From a virus, in IMG/VR virus record IMGVR_UViG_3300009176_000048, positions 1-40,717 of that record: a DNA stretch of 40,717 nt. One strand, given 5' to 3'. How positions within the stretch are numbered: position 1 is the stretch's first letter; each line of letters starts with the position of its first letter. Under the pieces are notes generated by a model. The model had not been told where the DNA came from, did not search any database, and saw only the letters and a program-made list of their open reading frames with translations. Of this stretch, positions 12,874 through 20,307 are shown one piece after another. The translations under genes and the position numbers were made by a program.

Positions 12874-13494
12874 TTAAATTTCTTTCATTTCTTCAAGTGT
12901 AAATCTTCCACATATTCCAGTGGCTAACTGTGGTCTAAGTTCACCTATGCCGTACTCAAAGCCAGCTCTTTCGATGATTCTTTTCAGTTCTTCTTCGCTT
13001 AATATTTCTGTATTCAACATGATGTTGAACTTGACTTCCCATGTTGGGAATATTGGTCTAGTTCTCATTGTTTTACTTCTCTGGACGTTGACGGCTTCAG
13101 TGAATACGTAAGTTTGTTCACCTTTCTTATTTGTGACAGCCCAAAGCTTTTCAGGTGTCATTTTCTGATATCCAATCAAAGGAGTGCCTGGAATGCAGTC
13201 AACGATTACCGCTTTCATTTGCAGGCCTTTCTTTTCTTTACGTGCACTTGCTCGTAAGCATCCGATAATCATTTTTGAGCTTAGGTATACGCCTATGTCT
13301 TCATCATAGTACAAGCTTGCTGTCCATTCTATTTTGGCCATAGCCATATAATGTTCATCTTGCTTGGTTTTGATTGAAGTAAGTTCCTTCATACGCTTCT
13401 TGAGCGGGTGTAGGGGATTGGCTAATGTATCACAATTCATAACGAATGGTGAAAGTGACTTCAAATGGATACTGTAATTTTTTAATTCCTGCAT
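12874..13494 (-). CDS. Phage protein with RAMP-like C-terminal motif
   Basis: 206 residues; GAGGAAAT precedes the ATG at 13494. The N-terminal half contains a conserved-looking LANPLHPLKKRMKELTSIKTKQDEHYMAMAKIEW block and a YYDEDIGVYLSSKMIIGCLRASARKEKKG block, the C-terminal part ends YGIGELRPQ...GICGRF. The Gly-rich GxGxxRPxxxxGxxGRF resembles the G-loop of RAMP/Cas5-7-type RNA-binding folds, and I recall similar unannotated proteins in other phages. Function unproven. It is the first gene of a three-gene minus-strand set and is flanked on both sides by pentamer arrays (B and C). Confidence 0.7.
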   Translation of the reverse strand: MQELKNYSIHLKSLSPFVMNCDTLANPLHPLKKRMKELTSIKTKQDEHYMAMAKIEWTASLYYDEDIGVYLSSKMIIGCLRASARKEKKGLQMKAVIVDCIPGTPLIGYQKMTPEKLWAVTNKKGEQTYVFTEAVNVQRSKTMRTRPIFPTWEVKFNIMLNTEILSEEELKRIIERAGFEYGIGELRPQLATGICGRFTLEEMKEI

Positions 13495-13509
13495 ATTTCC
13501 TCATAAAAT

Positions 13510-13609
13510 TAAACTTAACTTAACTAACCACAACTTAACAGGACGCAGCTGAACGAAACGTACCGGAAAATAACGGAACGAAACTCATCTCAACGCAACA
13601 TATCTGAAA
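13510..13609. repeat. Phase-locked NNAAC pentamer array C
   Basis: 20 consecutive pentamers, AAC or variant at 13512 and every 5 bases to 13607; 12 exact, variants ACC, GAC, AGC, ACC, AAA, ATC, ATC, AAA. It lies immediately upstream of the 13494 gene. The phase differs from arrays A and B by one base. Confidence 0.82.
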
Positions 13610-13625
13610 TTATGTGTGCCCTAAA

Positions 13626-13654
13626 CGTATATCATTCTGATGAGATTCTGTGAA
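13626..13654 (-). promoter_or_regulatory. Possible minus-strand promoter upstream of array C
   Basis: Read on the minus strand: TTCACA, 17-base spacer, TATACG. If used, the transcript would begin near the outer end of array C and run through all three arrays and the three genes. The -10 box is imperfect. Confidence 0.3.
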
Positions 13655-13726
13655 TCACTTTCTTGTGCTATTAATTTCTTTGTTGTATCGTCTTTAATTT
13701 AAGTCACATATGATAAAGGCCAATTC

Positions 13727-15847
13727 ATGACCTTCTTTTTTCCGCCTTGGAATAATGCGCTTGAGCCTTCACAAGGCAATGTGCGTCAATGGTTAGATAA
13801 TCTTTATAGCAAATTTCAGCCCATCGAGCAATCACGCTGGAATCAGTCGAACATCGACACGATGTTTTACGCTGGCGCTCAAGACTATGTGAACCGATAT
13901 TTTAATTTCACTCCTAGGGGCGGCTCTCAGTTCTATTTCAACGTATCTCAACAGCCAATTAACATGGTGACGGGATATGAGAGACAGCATAGAAAGAACT
14001 TTTCCTACGTTCCGACTGAGGGCGCCGATGCTAAAACTACCGACCAATACACTAAATTAATAACCACCGTTGCGAATAAAGGCGATATACACGAGCAAAA
14101 GAGCAAAGCTAAGGAATTAGCAGCGGTTGCTGGTATGTGTCTCATGCAACCTTACCTTGATTATACTAGTGAAGATCAGGCTCAAGGGGAATTGAAGGTT
14201 AAAATATGGGAATACAACTCATTCTTAGTCGACCCTTATTTTAGATCACCCGACATGTCCGATGCTCAATTTGTTTGGTGTCAAGAGTATATATCCAAAC
14301 GAGAAGCTGAAGACAGATTCCCCGACAAAGTTAGTCAAATCCAACCCATGGCGGGCACGCCGCAAAGATATGGTAGCTTTTATTTTTTGCCAGAAAACTA
14401 CAACATGGCTAGAAACGACCTCATGGTCTTATCTTATGTGTGGTATAAATGGAAAGGTAAGAAGAAACGACTATATAGCCGCAAGCGGAACCAGTTTTTT
14501 GATTTCGCTCAAGGAATGGAAAACTTAGAGCAAGTGCTTTATAACATACCCGATCTAGAGCTTGTAACTGTTGATGTCCCTATCTGGAAATTAGCTGTTG
14601 TTTTAAACGATCAGCTCATGTTTCAAGGGGAGAATCCACTAGGTTTTAATGGTTGTCCATTTATTCCATACTTTTGGAACTATGAGCCTCATATCAATCA
14701 TTATGACCTACGCGTAAGATCCCTCATGCGCACCATGCGTGATAGCCAATTCCTATTTAACCATAAGGTAAGAACTAACAACGATATTACTGAAGCTACA
14801 ATCAATTCTGGATGGAAGAGAAAGATTGGAGCGGTCGCCAACGAGGATAACCTAAAGAAAACAGGCCAAGGCTGGGATGTCATTGTCAATGATGGCTATG
14901 AAATGACTGATGTTGAGAAGATTATCCCTTCCGGCGTTCCAGAAAGCGATCTTGCATTAGCTGAGCAATTATCTAGCCTAATCTTTAAAACAAGTGGCAT
15001 AGACCTAGAAAACTGGTCTGGCCAGCAAGACAAACAAACATCTAGCCTTACAGCTCTCATTAAGCAAGCTGCAAACTTGATGGTTCTACAAAAGTACTTC
15101 GATCAATGGGACTATTCAGACAAGCTTTTAGGCGATAGATTGCTACAAATTGCCCTCAATAACTGGAATGCTCCTAAGGTTGAACTATACATAGGCGAAG
15201 AACCTACTCCTTTCTTCCATAGCAAGATCTTTAGTAAATATCAAGTGGTTGTCGAAGAAGCTGATCTAACACCAACTCAGCAGAATTTACAAGCTCAACA
15301 AATGCTTGATATTAATCAGATGTTTGGTCGTGAAGTGTTCCCAGCTTCCATGATTATTCCTAAGCTAAATATCACTGGGAAAGGCGAGATCATTCCGTTC
15401 CTACAACAACAAGAGCAGCAGCAAGCAGCGGTTCAAGCGGAAGCGACAAATCTTCAGCATACCGTCGAAGAAATGAAGCTCAAGGAATTGATGGCTAAGA
15501 TTCATAATCAGCTTTCACAAGCTCGTGAGAGAGATTCTAGAAGCGAGTCCAATGTGGGCTTATTCGAAGAAAGAATGAGCATGATCAGTAAGAACCATGC
15601 TTTAGCTTCTAAAGAGAAAATGGCGGCATTGGCGCAACTATTAGAGACTATTCAGAAATTCGGAGAAGTAGAGACATTCCTTCAATCCAACAATCTCGAG
15701 TCGATTAAGATGGATGAAGAAGATCAAGAGAAAGAACAGAGACAAGCAGTTGAAAGGCAAGAAGCTTCTAAGCGATTTATTGAGCAGATTATGGGAAGCC
15801 AGCCAAGTCAACAAAACTCTGGCCAAAATCAGATGAGCATGGTATAA
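13727..15847 (+). CDS. Portal protein (P22-like)
   Basis: 706 residues, the length expected of P22-type portals. The N-terminal region (RWLDNLYSKFQPIEQSRWNQSNIDTMFYAG) and the block FYFNVSQQPINMVTGYERQHRKNFSYVP are typical of this family, followed by the KELAAVAGMCLMQPYLDYT region. The C-terminal 200 residues are Gln-rich and helical (LQQQEQQQAAVQAEATNL...), corresponding to the barrel domain that projects into the head. The protein forms the dodecameric DNA channel at one vertex and docks the terminase encoded at 10320. It begins the head module, after an inserted minus-strand segment separating it from terL. Confidence 0.9.
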   Translation: MTFFFPPWNNALEPSQGNVRQWLDNLYSKFQPIEQSRWNQSNIDTMFYAGAQDYVNRYFNFTPRGGSQFYFNVSQQPINMVTGYERQHRKNFSYVPTEGADAKTTDQYTKLITTVANKGDIHEQKSKAKELAAVAGMCLMQPYLDYTSEDQAQGELKVKIWEYNSFLVDPYFRSPDMSDAQFVWCQEYISKREAEDRFPDKVSQIQPMAGTPQRYGSFYFLPENYNMARNDLMVLSYVWYKWKGKKKRLYSRKRNQFFDFAQGMENLEQVLYNIPDLELVTVDVPIWKLAVVLNDQLMFQGENPLGFNGCPFIPYFWNYEPHINHYDLRVRSLMRTMRDSQFLFNHKVRTNNDITEATINSGWKRKIGAVANEDNLKKTGQGWDVIVNDGYEMTDVEKIIPSGVPESDLALAEQLSSLIFKTSGIDLENWSGQQDKQTSSLTALIKQAANLMVLQKYFDQWDYSDKLLGDRLLQIALNNWNAPKVELYIGEEPTPFFHSKIFSKYQVVVEEADLTPTQQNLQAQQMLDINQMFGREVFPASMIIPKLNITGKGEIIPFLQQQEQQQAAVQAEATNLQHTVEEMKLKELMAKIHNQLSQARERDSRSESNVGLFEERMSMISKNHALASKEKMAALAQLLETIQKFGEVETFLQSNNLESIKMDEEDQEKEQRQAVERQEASKRFIEQIMGSQPSQQNSGQNQMSMV

Positions 15848-15884
15848 ACAAAGTTCAACCTAAATAGGTAAAATAGAGGTAGTT

Positions 15885-16109
15885 ATGGCAGGCGGACAAA
15901 GAATTGATGATCATTCCTTTTGGGCAGGTTCCAAGGGAAAAGATTCAGTATTTCCTGATGGACCACACAAGACAAAAGACTATTCTTCAGCTGAAGGATC
16001 AGGCCACGTAGCTTATTATGAAGATACCACTGAGGCTATCAAGAAAGTCCAGATGGATTCTAATAAGAAAGTGAAGAGCCATCCAATGAAGACGAGTCAT
16101 TTTCATTAA
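15885..16109 (+). CDS. Small hydrophilic protein of the head module
   Basis: 74 residues (MAGGQRIDDHSFWAGSKGKDSVFPDGPHKTKDY...), with AGAGGT upstream. Gly, Asp and Lys-rich with little predicted fold, ending in KTSHFH. It sits directly behind the portal; proteins of this kind commonly accompany portal genes in related phages, perhaps as minor virion parts. No function recognised. Confidence 0.65.
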   Translation: MAGGQRIDDHSFWAGSKGKDSVFPDGPHKTKDYSSAEGSGHVAYYEDTTEAIKKVQMDSNKKVKSHPMKTSHFH

Positions 16110-16114
16110 TATAT

Positions 16115-16152
16115 TGTAGATCATGTCGAGGGTATTCTCGTTATGGTCTACA
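16115..16152 (+). other. Long RNA hairpin between two head-module genes
   Basis: TGTAGATCAT 16115-16124 pairs with ATGGTCTACA 16143-16152 (one T.G wobble), a 2-base internal mismatch, then CGAG 16127-16130 pairs with CTCG 16137-16140 around a GGTATT loop. No T-tract follows, so a processing or stability element is more likely than a terminator. Confidence 0.5.
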
Positions 16153-16168
16153 TATCATTTGAGGTCAC

Positions 16169-16495
16169 ATGAAGAGCACCAAGACTGTACAGTCGTATAA
16201 AAATACAGCTGCAGAGAAGAATCGATCTACCCTTAAGAATACTAAGGATGGCTTCGAAGATCCCGCACGTATTAAATTCCAAAATAAAGAATGTCAGCCA
16301 GAAGATGGTGTTAAATCTCCATGGGACTTTCGGTGCCCTCAATATGATCAACGCTCATCCAACTTCATCAATGCTGGCACACATTATGGTGTAGGCATTA
16401 ATCAGCCGATTGGTCACGAAGGCAATCCTAAATCTGAAGTGCCTGCCTTACCTAGAACTAGAAGAAACACACTTCAAGATGATGATCTAGGATGA
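16169..16495 (+). CDS. Hypothetical head-module protein
   Basis: 108 residues, basic at both ends, with DGVKSPWDFRCPQYDQRSSNFINAGTHYGVGINQPIGH in the centre; the GxNxPIGH segment resembles the GTGLNAKIG element of the next small protein. GAGGTCAC lies upstream. Probably a minor structural protein; the family is unknown. Its stop overlaps the next start (ATGA). Confidence 0.65.
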   Translation: MKSTKTVQSYKNTAAEKNRSTLKNTKDGFEDPARIKFQNKECQPEDGVKSPWDFRCPQYDQRSSNFINAGTHYGVGINQPIGHEGNPKSEVPALPRTRRNTLQDDDLG

Positions 16496-16665
16496 AAATC
16501 CCCAAGACTAAGCACAAACAAGCCCATACTGACAATGTTAAGATGGGCATGGGTGATTATTATGGAACGGGTCTTAATGCTAAGATTGGCAAGATTCGTG
16601 ATGTCACAGGCTATAATGAGATTTCTAAAGCAAAACTTAAGAAGCCTCCAAAGTCTCTAGCTTAA
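16492..16665 (+). CDS. Lysine-rich small protein
   Basis: 57 residues (MKIPKTKHKQAHTDNVKMGMGDYYGTGLNAKIG...), with its ATG overlapping the previous stop. Basic throughout, with a Gly-rich centre. The final 29 bases overlap the convergent minus-strand gene. It probably belongs with the two preceding small head-module genes. Confidence 0.6.
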   Translation: MKIPKTKHKQAHTDNVKMGMGDYYGTGLNAKIGKIRDVTGYNEISKAKLKKPPKSLA

Positions 16666-17149
16666 ATAGCTTTCTATTCATTCTCTTAAACTGAATCAAT
16701 TCCTCTAGAATTCGCTTACATTTCTCTTCAGGCAAATCCTCAGGGTCTTTAAACTCTAGATTCTTTCGGTTATTAAGATATTGATCAATGCACCAATTGA
16801 CTATCTCATGCTCTACAACGTTTCCTTCTTTGTATTGACCCCAGAACTCAGTTGCGGGAATAATCCATATGGTCTCAAGTATATCTGTATGGGAATGCGC
16901 TCTGAAAAGATAGGAGTTAGTTTCCGCCTTTGGTTTTTCTAACCTCGGTTGCCAGTATAATACTTTGTCAACGCCATTGTCAGCAGTACGAGCATGACCA
17001 AAAATATATACATAGGGGCTCCTATCTTGATAGAAAAGAGAATCAAAGTTCTTTTTTAGACAATCTTCAGCGCCTTGATTAACATTAGCCTCTTGGTCTT
17101 TCTTAAAATGTAATAGCCTGTCATGTGCTTCAAGTATATTAACTTTCAT
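16637..17149 (-). CDS. Hypothetical protein
   Basis: 170 residues from the ATG at 17149 (MKVNILEAHDRLLHF...), preceded by a strong TAGGAGGT site; a longer in-frame start at 17209 lacks one. The centre (YVYIFGHARTADNGVDKVLYWQPRLEKPKAETNSYLFRA...) looks well conserved, with several Trp and His residues (WIIPATEFWGQY), and the C-terminus is helical. A perfect TATAAT box lies about 25 bases upstream on the minus strand. A single gene reversed within the head module; function not recognised. Confidence 0.7.
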   Translation of the reverse strand: MKVNILEAHDRLLHFKKDQEANVNQGAEDCLKKNFDSLFYQDRSPYVYIFGHARTADNGVDKVLYWQPRLEKPKAETNSYLFRAHSHTDILETIWIIPATEFWGQYKEGNVVEHEIVNWCIDQYLNNRKNLEFKDPEDLPEEKCKRILEELIQFKRMNRKLFKLETLEAS

Positions 17150-17262
17150 GTAACCTCCTACTGCTAAATACATTATATAATTTATTTCAAGAAAAAAAGC
17201 GATAGACAAATGGAAATATTAAGAATAGATTTCAGGAGACCCTAATCCATAGGAGGGTGTGT

Positions 17263-17958
17263 ATGTGTAAAGATAATAATAGTGAATATCATAGGGATTG
17301 CCCTTGCTGCTGTGAGCAAGGACCTCAAGGTGTCCCAGGTCTACAAGGGCCTCAAGGTGTTCAAGGTGTGCCTGGTGTTCAAGGGATTCCTGGTCAAACG
17401 GGTGCTCAAGGCCCACAAGGTACTCAAGGTCCTAAAGGCGATCCAGGAAAAGACTGCGATTGTTCTGAAGGCGTTCTTCCATATGCTAACGTATATGCAT
17501 CTATTGCTCAGGTAGTACAGGCATTCAACGTGCCCGCACTATCCGACCAAGTTCTCTTTGATAAGCAAAATGCTGTGTCAGCAGGCGATTTTGACTTAAC
17601 AATGATGAACGCAAATGGAGATATTAAGTTCCTCAAGCATGGTATCTACCATGTTCAATGGCAGCTGCAAGCTCGTATTTTGCCTCCAGTACCAAGCCCA
17701 GTACCATCCTGGTCATTTGGTTTCTGGTTGAACGGTATCTTGGTTCCAGGTTCTATTTATTCTGGATTTACCCAAGCACCAGGCGATGATGCATGTCACT
17801 CTACAGGTGATATTATCATCGAAGTTCAAGCAAATGATGTACTAAGATTAAGAAATACCAGCGTTTCTGCTGTAAATCTTAATCCAAGTGTGACAGGTAG
17901 CGTATTTCCTATCACGATCGCTTCTGTGAATATTGAGGGTTTAAAGTCTCTCCCATAA
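17263..17958 (+). CDS. Collagen-like virion protein with C-terminal jelly-roll-like domain
   Basis: 231 residues from the ATG at 17263, six bases after AGGAGG. Residues 20-64 are 15 uninterrupted Gly-X-Y triplets ([10 protein letters not shown]...), bracketed by Cys at 13, 15, 16, 17 and at 65, 67, which could cross-link the three chains. Residues about 75-231 are a beta-rich domain ([53 protein letters not shown]) resembling C1q/BclA-type trimeric tips. Such proteins form thin trimeric head or tail fibres in phages. Its position between portal and scaffold favours a capsid fibre. Strand neighbours on both sides are opposite, suggesting a late insertion. Confidence 0.8.
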   Translation: MCKDNNSEYHRDCPCCCEQGPQGVPGLQGPQGVQGVPGVQGIPGQTGAQGPQGTQGPKGDPGKDCDCSEGVLPYANVYASIAQVVQAFNVPALSDQVLFDKQNAVSAGDFDLTMMNANGDIKFLKHGIYHVQWQLQARILPPVPSPVPSWSFGFWLNGILVPGSIYSGFTQAPGDDACHSTGDIIIEVQANDVLRLRNTSVSAVNLNPSVTGSVFPITIASVNIEGLKSLP

Positions 17959-17977
17959 TAGTAATATAATAGGTTTT

Positions 17978-17995
17978 CCGGCACCTCTAAGCCGG
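17978..17995. terminator. Possible terminator between convergent genes
   Basis: CCGGC 17978-17982 pairs with GCCGG 17991-17995 around an 8-base loop, directly between the collagen-like gene stop and the convergent gene stop at 17997. The T-tract is poor on both strands; position is the main support. Confidence 0.35.
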
Positions 17996-17996
17996 G

Positions 17997-18224
17997 TTAC
18001 TCTTCATCGCCTCTAGCAAGATAATAGATCTCTCTTAATTTTTCACCTTTCCATCTAAACCAGTCATGAAGATCGCATAGTTTCTCTTCGTCTTTGTAGA
18101 CTTCAAGGAATTTTTCTAATGTATGTTTTGAATTCCAAATCTCATAAGGGCATTCATCATCATCTAAGATCGCTTCCATCATTACAAATATTCTTCCCAG
18201 GTCTTCAAGGCGTTCTCGCTTCAT
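17997..18224 (-). CDS. Hypothetical acidic helical protein
   Basis: 75 residues (MKRERLEDLGRIFVMMEAIL...), helical with several Trp, Cys and acidic residues. GGGGAAG precedes the ATG, which overlaps the stop of the upstream gene (ATGA). Last gene of a minus-strand pair. No family recognised. Confidence 0.6.
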   Translation of the reverse strand: MKRERLEDLGRIFVMMEAILDDDECPYEIWNSKHTLEKFLEVYKDEEKLCDLHDWFRWKGEKLREIYYLARGDEE

Positions 18225-18505
18225 TTCTTCCCCTGGGGCGTTCCAAGCACATTCTTAAACAATTTAGCTCGATATGCTTCAACCATAGCTTTCTCTTTTT
18301 CTTTAGCAAGCCTCTCATCATATTCTATTTGAGCTTGAATGATATCTTCATCGTCTTCTTTCATTTCCCTTGGAGGCCTATCATAACATTCACACCATTC
18401 AGCGTCCTGCTCACCTACTAATGTATTAAAGTTAAGATGAGGGGAACGAGGTATGGGAGCGTGAAAGGTTTGAGGTGTGCGAAGGTCGTTGTTTGGTGCG
18501 CTCAT
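18221..18505 (-). CDS. Hypothetical protein
   Basis: 94 residues: a Pro/Asn-rich N-terminus (NNDLRTPQTFHAPIPRSPHLN), a WCECYDRPP segment, then a long charged helix (DEDIIQAQIEYDERLAKEKEKAMVEAYRA). AGAGGG lies upstream of the ATG. A promoter candidate lies at 18525-18553. Function unknown. Confidence 0.6.
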   Translation of the reverse strand: MSAPNNDLRTPQTFHAPIPRSPHLNFNTLVGEQDAEWCECYDRPPREMKEDDEDIIQAQIEYDERLAKEKEKAMVEAYRAKLFKNVLGTPQGKK

Positions 18506-18524
18506 TTATAACCCTCTATAACTT

Positions 18525-18553
18525 GCTATAAGTTTGTGTCTAAACATGATCAA
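18525..18553 (-). promoter_or_regulatory. Putative promoter for the 18505/18224 gene pair
   Basis: Read on the minus strand: TTGATC, 17-base spacer, TATAGC, ending 20 bases before the ATG at 18505. The spacer contains GTTTAGAC, related to the ACTTAGAC motif seen upstream of other minus-strand genes. Confidence 0.4.
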
Positions 18554-18654
18554 CTCTAAATTTCTTGCATCTCCTGCATCCCCTGATCACTTTTCCTGAA
18601 TATCCATTAAAAACATGTGAAATTATCATCCATCTATGACCAAAGACAAAGCAT

Positions 18655-18816
18655 TTAATCCATGGAATCATCTAAATGCATGCCTCGTTTCTTTCCAAGC
18701 CATCGTCTATAATTTCTAGTCCGGCAATCACACCAAAACTTACCTTCAAAATGACCTTGATCTGAATTAGGTTTTTTCTTTGAGTAATCTCTTTTCGATA
18801 ACTGTTTTGATCGCAC
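18655..18816 (-). CDS. Putative small basic protein with CxC motif
   Basis: 53 residues from a GTG at 18816 with AGGAA upstream. The sequence (SKKKPNSDQGHFEGKFWCDCRTRNYRRWLG...) is basic and aromatic with a WCDC motif, which looks protein-like rather than random. It overlaps, in another frame, the end of the small frame 18767-18874. Start codon and expression are uncertain. Confidence 0.4.
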   Translation of the reverse strand: MRSKQLSKRDYSKKKPNSDQGHFEGKFWCDCRTRNYRRWLGKKRGMHLDDSMD

Positions 18817-18874
18817 GCCTAAGTTCCTTTAGTGGGATCGTTCCCTTAAGTTTGGCAGATCTTATCTTTCTCAT
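18767..18874 (-). CDS. Possible 35-residue basic peptide
   Basis: MRKIRSAKLKGTIPLKELRR... from an ATG with GGAG 8 bases upstream; a single basic amphipathic helix. It overlaps the frame 18655-18816 by 50 bases, so one of the two may not be expressed, or they are coupled. Confidence 0.3.
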   Translation of the reverse strand: MRKIRSAKLKGTIPLKELRRAIKTVIEKRLLKEKT

Positions 18875-19033
18875 GTCTATCGCTCCAAAAGGGGTATCAA
18901 CGTCTGATAACTATGCTTCTGTTAACTCCAAGACTAAATTCCCATAAACCTATTATTTTAATTAGACACTTCATTCAACTTTGTCTAAGTTTTCATAATT
19001 TGTAAACGCTTTGACAGATTTTACCCCATTTTT

Positions 19034-19210
19034 TCACGATTCTGATTCGCTTTCATCACAAATCATAACCGCTTTCCAAAAACCATCAACAAAAGACGCA
19101 CCTACTTCTTCATCATTTATGTAAAGATCTAGAATCCCATGACTGATGTCATAATAATCCGCCATAACATAATAATCTGAAGTCAACGTGATCACTTTAT
19201 AACGGTTCAT
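19034..19210 (-). CDS. Hypothetical small acidic protein
   Basis: 58 residues (MNRYKVITLTSDYYVMADYYDI...) with GAGGAT upstream; its ATG directly follows the stop of the 19456 gene. A short beta strand start, then an LDLYINDEEVGASFVDGFWKAV segment, and a C-terminus of alternating Glu/Ser. Belongs to the coupled chain that starts at 20204. Confidence 0.6.
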   Translation of the reverse strand: MNRYKVITLTSDYYVMADYYDISHGILDLYINDEEVGASFVDGFWKAVMICDESESES

Positions 19211-19456
19211 TTAATCCTCGCCCATTTCTTCTTCACAAGGTTTCCAAAACACGACCCTCAGATCATAGTCAAGAGATTCGTCGCAATCATAACTCTCACG
19301 ATCGTTGTAGTCATGGAATGAGCATTTCCTAAGTTTCTGAAATCCGATTAGCATCCCTTTATATCGGAATCCATCGCCTGTCATGAAATAGATATCTTTG
19401 TATCTAGGGGGTTCTTCTTCCCAAATATCTATCCAACCCTCAGGTTTATCTATCAT
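19211..19456 (-). CDS. Hypothetical acidic protein
   Basis: 81 residues (MIDKPEGWIDIWEEEPP...), rich in Asp, Glu and Trp, with a predicted small beta fold (DIYFMTGDGFRYKGMLIGFQ... LRVVFWKPCEEE). This resembles small phage proteins beginning GWI.I.EEPP that are found scattered in accessory regions. AGGAT precedes the ATG, which overlaps the upstream stop (ATGA). Confidence 0.65.
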   Translation of the reverse strand: MIDKPEGWIDIWEEEPPRYKDIYFMTGDGFRYKGMLIGFQKLRKCSFHDYNDRESYDCDESLDYDLRVVFWKPCEEEMGED

Positions 19457-19626
19457 TTAATCCTAGCCCATTTCTTTCGATTAATCCCTTGCTCATCCCT
19501 TAACTTATTGATCTCTTTGCAAATCTCCACGCAAGCATCGTACGTTTGCTTAGTCCTGCGCATGATCAATAATGGACTTATCTTTGGGAATATTTTTAAG
19601 CTTTCATGCAACTCTTGGATGGTCAT
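19453..19626 (-). CDS. Hypothetical small protein
   Basis: 57 residues from the ATG at 19626, which overlaps the stop of the 19892 gene (ATGA); in-frame TTG/GTG codons upstream lie inside that gene. Basic and helical (MRRTKQTYDACVEICKEINKLRDEQG...). Coupled at both ends; no family recognised. Confidence 0.6.
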   Translation of the reverse strand: MTIQELHESLKIFPKISPLLIMRRTKQTYDACVEICKEINKLRDEQGINRKKWARIK

Positions 19627-19892
19627 TCTTTGCACCAAATCAAAACTTTAATAGGTATACCATTATCCGTTATCCAAATCTTGCGCTCATAATTGTAAAG
19701 CACCTTACAAACTGATCTTCCAGTCCATCCAGTGACATATATACCAGATTCTGGTTTATGAAACTTAGCATCGCTCCAACCAGGTAATACATGCGTTGTC
19801 GGCGATGGTGTGGGCGCTCCTCCAGCACTTGGAGTGCCATACATTTCTCCTGGATGGAAAGCGCTTATTTCTTTAATTGGTGGACTGCTCAT
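19623..19892 (-). CDS. Hypothetical protein
   Basis: 89 residues: a Pro/Ser/Thr/Gly-rich N-terminal half (GTPSAGGAPTPSPTTHVLPGW) and a C-terminal beta domain (GIYVTGWTGRSVCKVLYNYERKIWITDNG). AAAGGAT precedes the ATG, which overlaps the stop of the preceding small gene. Function unknown. Confidence 0.6.
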   Translation of the reverse strand: MSSPPIKEISAFHPGEMYGTPSAGGAPTPSPTTHVLPGWSDAKFHKPESGIYVTGWTGRSVCKVLYNYERKIWITDNGIPIKVLIWCKE

Positions 19893-20038
19893 TTAAATCT
19901 ATCCTTTGCTACTATTACAACCTTTCCTCTGGTAACATATTCAATAGATACCACTTCGTATCCTTGCTTTCTAAGATTTCGTACAAAAGCACGCTTTTCC
20001 CATGCGAGTATGTAGAATGTCGTGTAGTTAATGTTCAA
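19889..20038 (-). CDS. Hypothetical small alpha/beta protein, TTG start
   Basis: 49 residues starting at a TTG at 20038 inside the end of the helix-turn-helix gene, with AGAGA upstream; no ATG is available and an in-frame stop lies two codons before. FYILAWEKRAFVRNLRKQGYEVVSIEYVTRGKVVIVAKD reads as a beta-alpha-beta-beta unit, similar in feel to small phage regulators. It ends overlapping the next ATG. Confidence 0.5.
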   Translation of the reverse strand: MNINYTTFYILAWEKRAFVRNLRKQGYEVVSIEYVTRGKVVIVAKDRFK

Positions 20039-20204
20039 TTTTTAATCTCTCTAAATACCTTTTAATCGCATTGGATACAGTACTGGGACCAATACCAAAT
20101 CTTTCACCGATCTCTTTTAAAGTCCTTCCTTCTTGTCTCAACTTATGGAATATTTTACAATGCTCATCCGTTAATCGCCTAACACATGCGCCACGCCTAC
20201 CCAT
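20028..20204 (-). CDS. Small helix-turn-helix regulator
   Basis: 58 residues (MGRRGACVRRLTDEHCKIFHKL...). Residues about 25-50 form a clear helix-turn-helix of the resolvase/Hin or sigma-region-4 type: GRTLKEIGERFGIGPSTVSNAIKRYLERL. It is the first gene of the coupled minus-strand chain 20204 to 19034 and is divergent from the scaffold gene, so it may control its own chain and perhaps the structural operon. The ribosome site is weak. Confidence 0.7.
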   Translation of the reverse strand: MGRRGACVRRLTDEHCKIFHKLRQEGRTLKEIGERFGIGPSTVSNAIKRYLERLKIEH

Positions 20205-20307
20205 AATTTCACTGCTTTTAAAACAAATACTTGCTCTAATCTAAGTCTTTTAGTTTAATAAACTTACATCCAACCGCAGGCCAGCGTTAAGGGCTAAAGG
20301 ATATAGT

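Noticed and set aside
12194-13609. CRISPR array
   Set aside because: The unit is 5 bp with two variable bases; there are no 20-40-bp repeats, spacers or cas genes.
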